Of a DNA stretch of 38,495 nt, positions 33,405 through 38,495 are shown piece after piece. The stretch is taken from assembly GCA_030524635.1 (NCBI GenBank), contig JAUNGG010000039.1, positions 1 to 38,495 on the forward strand, read 5' to 3'. This DNA is from Lachnospiraceae bacterium. Its GTDB lineage: Bacteria; Bacillota; Clostridia; Lachnospirales; Lachnospiraceae. The notes below the pieces were generated by a model. It was not told where the DNA came from. It saw nothing but the letters and a program-made list of their open reading frames with translations, and made no database searches. Every line of letters starts with the position of its first letter. Within the stretch, counting starts at the first letter, position 1. A program made the position numbers and the translations under genes.

Positions 33405-33472
33405 TAAGTTATGATTTAGGCACAATTTTAATAATTTTTATAATATTTTTCTTTTTTTATAGGGAGAATGTA

Positions 33473-33501
33473 TTGACTTTCTGAGAATGACTTTTTATAT
33501 T
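33473..33501 (+). promoter_or_regulatory. Promoter of tyrosine recombinase 1
   Basis: TTGACT (33473-33478), 17-nt spacer, TATATT (33496-33501). The same arrangement precedes the other two recombinases. The leader to ATG 33630 is about 120 nt and holds GGCGG...CCGCC (33578-33600), a hairpin-forming inverted repeat. The remaining bases of this 323-nt gap are AT-rich without other signals. Confidence 0.7.
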
Positions 33502-33629
33502 GTGAATAACCGAATCAACGACCAAGTGCAATTAAAGACGTATTTTTATATGAGACCTGACGTGTCTTACAAGTAGGGGCGGCGTGCCGGAGAATCCGCC
33601 AATTTAAGAAACCATAGGAGCGTCAAAGC

Positions 33630-34508
33630 ATGACAAAGCATATAGACCGCACTGTAGACAGAAAAGGAACTGAAGCAAAAGCCTCTGACACAGCACATGA
33701 CATTCAGCTTCAGGAGTTTAGCCGTTATCTGATGGTACAAAATCTTTCCCCTAACACCATCCGCAGCTACCTGTTTGCTGTCCGCCAGTTTTTCCAGTTC
33801 TATCCCCAACTGACCTATCCAAATCTTCAGCTTTACAAGCTGTACCTGCTGGAACACTATAAGCCTCAGACAGTTAACCTTCGGATCCACGGCCTCAACA
33901 GCTTTCTGGCCTATCTGGAATGGCCCAATGAACGGCTAATGCAGGTGCGGATCCAGCGAAAGGCCTATCTGGATCAGATCATCAGCGAAGGGGATTACGA
34001 ATATCTGAAAAGCCGGCTGCTTCAGGATCGGAATTATCTATATTACTTCCTGATCCGCTTTATGGCTGCCACCGGAGCCAGAGTCAGTGAAGTGATCCAG
34101 TTTACAGCGGAAGATATCGCTGCCGGTTATAAGGATATTTATTCCAAGGACAATAAAGTACGGAGAATCTATATTCCCGCCCTCCTTCAGGCCGATACCT
34201 GGGTCTGGCTGCGGCAGACCGGACGGCTGTCAGGAGACATTTTTTTAAGCCGTTCAGGGAAACGGATCACAGCCAGAGGCGTGAGAGGCCAGTTAAAAAG
34301 CATTGCCCGCCAGTATCACCTGGATGAGCAGGTAATGTATCCCCATTCCTTCCGCCATCGGTTTGCTAAAAATTTTATTGAAAGCTGCAGTAATATTTCT
34401 CTTTTATCAAATCTTCTGGGACATGAAAGCATTGAAACTACCCGGATCTATCTGCAGAGAAGCAGCAGCGAACAAAAGGCGATCATTAATGAGGTGGTAG
34501 ATTGGTAA
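33630..34508 (+). CDS. Xer-like tyrosine recombinase 1
   Basis: A 292-aa site-specific recombinase. The N-terminal SAM-like core-binding domain (about 26-115, with SPNTIRSYLFAVRQFFQ) is followed by the catalytic domain. All expected residues are present: R151 in TGARVSEV, K176 in SKDNKVRR, H239 and R242 in PHSFRHRF, H265 in LLGHESIETT and nucleophile Y274 in RIYLQ. It is the size of XerC/XerD but has its own N-terminal tail (first about 25 residues) that differs from its two paralogues. From the SAM-like domain to the shared C-terminal SSSEQKAIIN the three are collinear without gaps. AGGAG lies 9 nt before the ATG. It is divergent from surface protein 1 and ends 118 nt before the end of surface protein 2. 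Confidence 0.94.
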   Translation: MTKHIDRTVDRKGTEAKASDTAHDIQLQEFSRYLMVQNLSPNTIRSYLFAVRQFFQFYPQLTYPNLQLYKLYLLEHYKPQTVNLRIHGLNSFLAYLEWPNERLMQVRIQRKAYLDQIISEGDYEYLKSRLLQDRNYLYYFLIRFMAATGARVSEVIQFTAEDIAAGYKDIYSKDNKVRRIYIPALLQADTWVWLRQTGRLSGDIFLSRSGKRITARGVRGQLKSIARQYHLDEQVMYPHSFRHRFAKNFIESCSNISLLSNLLGHESIETTRIYLQRSSSEQKAIINEVVDW

Positions 34509-34512
34509 AACG

Positions 34513-34558
34513 AAAAAAGAGGCGCTCCCTCCCAGCAAAACGCCGGGGGAAACGCCTC
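34513..34558 (-). terminator. Terminator of the second surface protein gene
   Basis: Minus strand: GAGGCG...CGCCTC arms (34519-34558) with additional CCCC/GGGAGGG pairing inside, followed by TTTTTTCG. It lies about 70 nt beyond the surface-gene stop and just after the recombinase 1 stop, so it may also protect against convergent transcription. Confidence 0.75.
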
Positions 34559-34626
34559 CTATCTTCACTTTTTCAGTCGGTTGTCACTTTCAAAGTGGAT
34601 GGCAATTAGAAATGTGTTTTCAGGAA

Positions 34627-36228
34627 TTAGTCGTTATCAACTGGCTCGCTTGCGATGTAGTTGTTAACAGTTACCTTCTGATCATTTACATCCTTGCTGG
34701 TGGTGCCGGACTTTCTGATCTTACCGTTCTCATTTACTAATACGTAAACGTCACCTTCAACCAGAACCTTGCCGCTCTTATCAGTCAGAGGAGCACCCTG
34801 GGTAATGCTGTTCAGAGCAACACGCTCATAGGTGCTGCCATCACCGTAGGTATCTACCATACGTCCATCCCAGCCATATACATAGCCGTTGATAACGCAG
34901 TTGGTGTAAGCCTTACCCTGCTTATTGAAGTAGTAGGTCTTCTCCTCGTCCTCATCCTCGATATTAATCTTGATTCTCTTGTTGGTCTGTAACTGACCCT
35001 CAGTAGAACCATCAGCAGTGTTGAAGTAGTAGTAGCCTGGAGCTAAAGCAGTCTCAGAAGTTCCCTTGTATACAGGAGCGTCATCTTCACCCTCTACGGT
35101 GCTGCCTAACCAGTACAGACCGCTTAACATAACACCCTTATCGTTGAACAGATAGGTCTCACTCTTGATGGACTTCGCTGCTACAACGCCGTTGTACTCT
35201 GGATCGTTAGCATCGGTAACGTCATCATCATCAACACGTACTGCGGAACCGGTCTTGAATACCTTGCTGCTGCTGTCATCGGCAACGAATGGCTTACCAT
35301 TGGAATCCAGGTAGAACCAGTATGGATCGTCATCGTAATCATCGTAGTCGCTCTTCGGATATGCGTATACCCAGTTCTTATCGCGTCCGCCGTTGTCCTC
35401 AGCATAGTATGCAGAACCTGCTGCAGAAGAGGAAGCCGGGTCTAAGTTGGTGTAAGCGTTGCTTCCGGATGCATCCTTGTATACCCACAGGTCAAGCATG
35501 ATACCGAACTCATCGAATACATAGGTCTTACCGCCAACGCTTCTGGTGTCGTTCTTAACAGCCTTGCCGCTGGACTTGAAGTAGAACCAGTACTCGTCCT
35601 CATCGTAATCATCCTCATCGATTCCGGAGAAGGCATCGATATCAGGATCGATCTCCAGGTACTGCCAGCCGGTATGTGCCCAGCCTTCGTTCTGGTTTCC
35701 TAAGTAATATAACGAATTGTTGTTGCCGTTCTTATCCCACTTCTGCCATCCGGATAACATATATCCATCCTCATTGAAGATGAAGTAGCCGGTCTGTCCG
35801 TCACCGTAGGATAACTTCTTGATCTCACCATTGGTGGTATCGCAGCCCAGTGCCTTGCCGTTGCCGTCAAAATACATCCAAACGGTGTCGATAGACTCCA
35901 TAGAATCCTCGTCATCCAGTAAGTCGTCATTGTCCATGGATACCCATGCATTGGTAACACGAGCACCATTCTCGTCTACGTAGTACTTGTCATCGTCATC
36001 CTCGATCACTTCATCCTTAGCCATATAGCCGTCGCTGTCTAAGTAGTACCACTGACCGTTGGACTTCTTCCACTCATCAGTAACCTTGTCACCGTTGCGG
36101 TCTAAGTATACCCACTCGCCGTCTTCCTGATCCCAATGAGGAGTATCAGCAAATGCGGTCATGGATGCACCGATCGCTAACAGAGCAGATGCAGAAAGAA
36201 CTGCAACTAATTTTGTCTGCTTTCTCAT
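34627..36228 (-). CDS. Secreted cell-wall-binding-repeat protein 2
   Basis: A 533-aa secreted paralogue of the protein at 31828-33306. Signal peptide MRKQTKLVAVLSASALLAIG with probable cleavage after TAFA is followed by the same opening, TPHWDQEDGEWVYLDRNGDK. The body has the same order of aromatic-glycine repeats and blocks such as LSYGDGQTGYFIFN and GIMLDLWVYKDASGSN; insertions of acidic residues and extra loops (e.g. near the middle and before EGQLQTNKR) explain its greater length. It is highly acidic and lacks an enzyme domain. ATG 36228 is chosen because the signal peptide starts there and the ribosome site matches paralogue 1; the frame remains open 40 codons upstream, which I reject since it would run through the promoter. 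It is divergent from recombinase 2. Confidence 0.92.
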   Translation of the reverse strand: MRKQTKLVAVLSASALLAIGASMTAFADTPHWDQEDGEWVYLDRNGDKVTDEWKKSNGQWYYLDSDGYMAKDEVIEDDDDKYYVDENGARVTNAWVSMDNDDLLDDEDSMESIDTVWMYFDGNGKALGCDTTNGEIKKLSYGDGQTGYFIFNEDGYMLSGWQKWDKNGNNNSLYYLGNQNEGWAHTGWQYLEIDPDIDAFSGIDEDDYDEDEYWFYFKSSGKAVKNDTRSVGGKTYVFDEFGIMLDLWVYKDASGSNAYTNLDPASSSAAGSAYYAEDNGGRDKNWVYAYPKSDYDDYDDDPYWFYLDSNGKPFVADDSSSKVFKTGSAVRVDDDDVTDANDPEYNGVVAAKSIKSETYLFNDKGVMLSGLYWLGSTVEGEDDAPVYKGTSETALAPGYYYFNTADGSTEGQLQTNKRIKINIEDEDEEKTYYFNKQGKAYTNCVINGYVYGWDGRMVDTYGDGSTYERVALNSITQGAPLTDKSGKVLVEGDVYVLVNENGKIRKSGTTSKDVNDQKVTVNNYIASEPVDND

Positions 36229-36294
36229 AATGAATGCACTCTCCTTTTTTCTTCTTGAAATTCTTTTGAAATGCCCTTTTTGCATTACGAGGTC

Positions 36295-36300
36295 ATTATA
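36295..36300 (-). promoter_or_regulatory. -10 box of surface protein 2
   Basis: TATAAT on the minus strand, 67 nt before ATG 36228, in the leader shared with surface protein 1. The hexamer at 17 nt upstream is ATGATA, a slightly better -35 than the CCGATA of paralogue 1, because the sequence diverges exactly there. Confidence 0.6.
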
Positions 36301-36327
36301 CTTCCAATATTTGAAATTATCATGAGT
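36300..36327. other. Candidate recombination site B (28-nt dif-like sequence)
   Basis: Its first 22 bases are identical to site A (33377-33398); the last 6 are ATGAGT instead of GGAAGT, so the outer inverted repeat is imperfect. It has the same orientation as site A, so recombination between A and B would excise about 2.9 kb carrying recombinase 1 and the surface protein 2 gene. Confidence 0.4.
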
Positions 36328-36394
36328 TTTTCCTCTATTACGGCGCAATTCTGTCTATTTTTGTCGAATTTTTCGAATTTTCACCTTACTTTTC

Positions 36395-36423
36395 TTGACT
36401 TTTGGAGTATTCTTTTCTATATT
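36395..36423 (+). promoter_or_regulatory. Promoter of tyrosine recombinase 2
   Basis: TTGACT (36395-36400), 17-nt spacer, TATATT (36418-36423), the same pattern as before recombinases 1 and 3. It is about 100 nt before the ATG at 36523. A TCGAATTTTTCGAATTTT repeat lies just upstream. Confidence 0.7.
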
Positions 36424-36446
36424 GAATTCATACGGAAGGAGATTTT

Positions 36447-36467
36447 ATGGACGGAAACTGCAGATGA
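36447..36467 (+). CDS. Possible leader peptide or remnant start of recombinase 2
   Basis: GAAGGAGATTTT precedes ATG 36447, the best ribosome site in this region, but the frame stops after six codons (MDGNCR). The main recombinase frame also passes through here without a stop and continues into ATG 36523. It may be a regulatory leader or the remains of a longer N-terminus lost by frameshift. Confidence 0.3.
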   Translation: MDGNCR

Positions 36468-36522
36468 TGAGAATGATCTCCCTTCACCTGGAAATACTAT
36501 CCGAAAAAGGAAGGTAACAATT

Positions 36523-37341
36523 ATGGAGCTACAGACTCAGATTGACGCATTTGAACATTATCTGTCCGTACAAAATTTATCGGAAAACACCATCCGCTCC
36601 TACCTGTTCGCCGTCCGGCAGTATTTCCAGATGTATCCGGAGCTGACTCTTTCCAATCTTCAGATGTACAAGCTGTACCTTCTGGAGCATTACAAGCCTC
36701 AGACGGTAAACTTAAGGATCCATGCTTTGAATGGGTATTTAAATTATCTGGAATGGCCGGACAGCCGGATCCTGCAGGTACGGATCCAGCAGAAGGCATT
36801 CCTGGATCAGATCATCAGTGAGGGAGATTATGAATATCTGAAGGCACGGCTGCTGGGAGATGAAAAGTATCTGTATTACTTTCTCATCCGGTTTATGGCT
36901 GCTACCGGAGCCCGGGTCAGCGAGGTGATCCAGTTCACAGTGGAGGATGTGGAAAATGGATACAAGGGGATCTATTCCAAGGATAATAAGGTCCGCCGGA
37001 TCTATATCCCGGCCACGCTCCAGCGGGATACCATCCGGTGGCTGGAACGGATCGGGCGGAAATCCGGCGATATCTTTTTGAATCCATCTGGACACCGGAT
37101 CACACCGGACGGGATCCGAAAGCAGCTGAAGCGATTTGCCGACCGGTATCATCTGGATGAACAGGTGCTGTACCCCCACTCCTTTCGCCACCGGTTTGCC
37201 AAAAATTTTATTGAGCACTGCAACGATATCTCCCTTCTCTCCAATCTTCTGGGACATGAAAGCATTGAGACCACCCGGATTTACCTGCGCAGAAGCAGCA
37301 GTGAGCAGAAGGCCATCATCAATCAGATCGTGGACTGGTGA
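36523..37341 (+). CDS. Xer-like tyrosine recombinase 2
   Basis: A 272-aa recombinase with the same domain layout as recombinase 1 and no internal gaps relative to it. Catalytic residues are R131 (TGARVSEV), K156 (SKDNKVRR), H219 and R222 (PHSFRHRF), H245 (LLGHESIE) and Y254 (RIYLRR). It lacks the 20-28-residue N-terminal tail of its paralogues if translation starts at ATG 36523, where AAGGAAGG is about 7 nt upstream; the tail may once have been encoded in the open frame before it. It is divergent from surface protein 2 and followed after 227 nt by recombinase 3. Confidence 0.93.
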   Translation: MELQTQIDAFEHYLSVQNLSENTIRSYLFAVRQYFQMYPELTLSNLQMYKLYLLEHYKPQTVNLRIHALNGYLNYLEWPDSRILQVRIQQKAFLDQIISEGDYEYLKARLLGDEKYLYYFLIRFMAATGARVSEVIQFTVEDVENGYKGIYSKDNKVRRIYIPATLQRDTIRWLERIGRKSGDIFLNPSGHRITPDGIRKQLKRFADRYHLDEQVLYPHSFRHRFAKNFIEHCNDISLLSNLLGHESIETTRIYLRRSSSEQKAIINQIVDW

Positions 37342-37424
37342 CGGAGATTTGATTGATTTATAAACACTTTGGCCGGAATTGTGCATCATTTATTAAATTT
37401 TTCGAAATTTTACCAATTATTTAA

Positions 37425-37453
37425 TTGACTTTTTATGTAAACGTTTCTATGAT
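37425..37453 (+). promoter_or_regulatory. Promoter of tyrosine recombinase 3
   Basis: TTGACT (37425-37430), 17-nt spacer, TATGAT (37448-37453), matching the other two recombinase promoters. TTTTTCGAAATTTTAC upstream resembles the stretch before the recombinase 2 promoter. Confidence 0.65.
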
Positions 37454-37484
37454 TAAAAGCATATAGCCGATCAGCATCACGCTG

Positions 37485-37541
37485 CCGCTTTACTGAAATC
37501 CAATGATCAGGCGGATACGCTCATTCCCATCCGCTTTACTG
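37485..37541. repeat. CCGCTTTACTG direct repeats in the recombinase 3 leader
   Basis: The 11-mer CCGCTTTACTG occurs at 37485-37495 and 37531-37541, 46 bp apart. Each is preceded by GATCAG and ACGCT, so it is an imperfect tandem repeat. It lies between promoter and start codon and is not seen before the other two recombinases. It could be a protein-binding or RNA-level control site. Confidence 0.5.
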
Positions 37542-37568
37542 CTTGCACAAAGAAGAAAGGTATGCTGT

Positions 37569-38471
37569 ATGCCAAAAAAACACATCTTAGAAACGAATCA
37601 AGAGGCTTGGCCGAAGCAGGAGGCGAAGCCCCAAAAGAAAGAACGGCCCCAGTCACAAAAGGAGCTCCAGCTGGAGGAATTTGAAAATTATCTGATAATC
37701 CAGAATATGTCGGAGAATACCATCCGGTCTTATCGGTATGCCATCCGGCAATTTTTCCAGTTATACCCGGAGCTGACCTACTCCAATCTTCAGCTTTATA
37801 AGCTGTATCTTCTGGAGCACTATAAGCCCAGGACAATAAACCTAAGGATCCACGCCCTCAACTGCTTTTTAAATTACACGGAATGGCCGGACAGCCCCAT
37901 CATACAGGTGCGGATCCAGCAAAAGGCATTTCTGGAGCATGTGATCAGCGAAGGAGATTATGAATATTTAAAGGCACGCCTGTTAAGCGATGAAGAGTAT
38001 CTGTACTACTTTTTAGTCCGCTTCATGGCTTCCACAGGGGCGCGGGTCAGCGAGGTGATCCAGTTTACGGTAGAGGACGTAAAGAACGGGTTTAAAGATA
38101 TTTATTCTAAGGATAACAAGATCCGCCGGATCTACGTGCCTGCTGCCCTGCAGAAGGACACCATCCAATGGCTGAAGCAGATCGAGCGTCTGTCCGGCGA
38201 TATCTTCTTAAATCCTTCCGGGGACCGGATCTCTCCCGGCGGGATCCGGCGGCAGCTAAAAAAGCTTGCCATCCGCTACAATCTGGATGAGAAGGTGGTG
38301 TATCCTCATTCCTTCCGTCACCGGTTCGCCAAAAATTTTATTGAAAGCTGCAGCGATATCACACTTCTGTCCAATCTGTTAGGACACGAAAGTATTGAAA
38401 CCACCAGAATCTACCTTCGCAGAAGCAGCAGTGAACAGAAGGCCATCATCAATCAGGTAGTAGACTGGTAA
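37569..38471 (+). CDS. Xer-like tyrosine recombinase 3
   Basis: A 300-aa recombinase with an intact catalytic set: R159 (TGARVSEV), K184 (SKDNKIRR), H247 and R250 (PHSFRHRF), H273 (LLGHESIE) and Y282 (RIYLRR). The N-terminal tail of about 35 residues (MPKKHILETNQEAWPKQEAK) is charged and unlike that of recombinase 1, whereas the rest is collinear with both paralogues. ATG 37569 has AAAGG 8 nt upstream; an in-frame ATG at 37503 lacks support. Unlike the other two, it has no divergent surface-protein gene on its left; the window ends 24 nt after its stop, so a partner to the right cannot be seen. Confidence 0.93.
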   Translation: MPKKHILETNQEAWPKQEAKPQKKERPQSQKELQLEEFENYLIIQNMSENTIRSYRYAIRQFFQLYPELTYSNLQLYKLYLLEHYKPRTINLRIHALNCFLNYTEWPDSPIIQVRIQQKAFLEHVISEGDYEYLKARLLSDEEYLYYFLVRFMASTGARVSEVIQFTVEDVKNGFKDIYSKDNKIRRIYVPAALQKDTIQWLKQIERLSGDIFLNPSGDRISPGGIRRQLKKLAIRYNLDEKVVYPHSFRHRFAKNFIESCSDITLLSNLLGHESIETTRIYLRRSSSEQKAIINQVVDW

Positions 38472-38495
38472 TATACATAAACCTGAATTATTCAT

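Noticed and set aside
33301..36327. Invertible promoter flanked by inverted copies of the 28-mer
   Set aside because: I looked for an opposite-orientation copy of the 28-nt site within the right part of the window and found none. Both copies are in the same direction, so a simple inversion switch is not supported here.
36229..36348. Forty-codon N-terminal extension of surface protein 2
   Set aside because: It would run through the -10 box and site B, and it would place the signal peptide internally.

Overview
The window looks like chromosomal DNA of a gut-type Firmicute, most likely a Lachnospiraceae / Clostridium cluster XIVa organism. This is an inference. It rests on AGGAGG-type ribosome sites, sigma-A-like promoters, choline-binding-type cell-wall repeat proteins, an AAA-ATPase/PD-(D/E)XK family common in anaerobic clostridia, and mid-range GC coding DNA between AT-rich promoters. 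I saw no rRNA, tRNA, CRISPR array, insertion sequence or prophage.

Left part (1-6.5 kb, all minus strand): a VanRS-like two-component system is followed, tightly coupled, by an 869-aa membrane-anchored protein, an ABC ATPase and an ABC-2-type permease. Beyond these, a cysteine-rich small peptide gene runs off the left edge. A 450-nt gap with a large palindromic element (6756-6890) separates this from the next operon.

Housekeeping block (7-21.7 kb): a probable minus-strand operon plsC-pheA-DUF815 ATPase-ppx-ppk, preceded by a CmpB-like membrane protein and cardiolipin synthase. Next come a plus-strand asparaginase, a small HExxH membrane protein, a secreted hypothetical protein, rpiB, aroC and a beta-propeller lactonase.

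Polyamine block (21.8-26.5 kb, plus strand): an XRE-cupin regulator, then potA, potB and a potC-potD fusion, closed by a long perfect-stem terminator. Then follow a decayed AAA-ATPase/PD-(D/E)XK gene (pseudogene), a MATE transporter divergent from an AraC regulator, and a LarE-like protein with a degenerate PP-loop.

Right part (31.7-38.5 kb) is the most unusual region. Two paralogous secreted cell-wall-binding-repeat proteins (minus strand) alternate with three closely related Xer-like tyrosine recombinases (plus strand). Each surface-protein gene is divergent from a recombinase gene. The two surface-gene leaders are nearly identical for about 95 nt, and the similarity stops inside a 28-nt dif-like sequence that overlaps the surface-gene -10 box. 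The three recombinases each have a matching TTGACT-17-TATRWT promoter. I interpret this as a cassette array in which each unit is a surface protein, a recombination site in its promoter and its own recombinase. It could support site-specific excision, reassortment or promoter switching of surface antigens. The gene order and conservation are visible in the sequence; the recombination activity is inferred.
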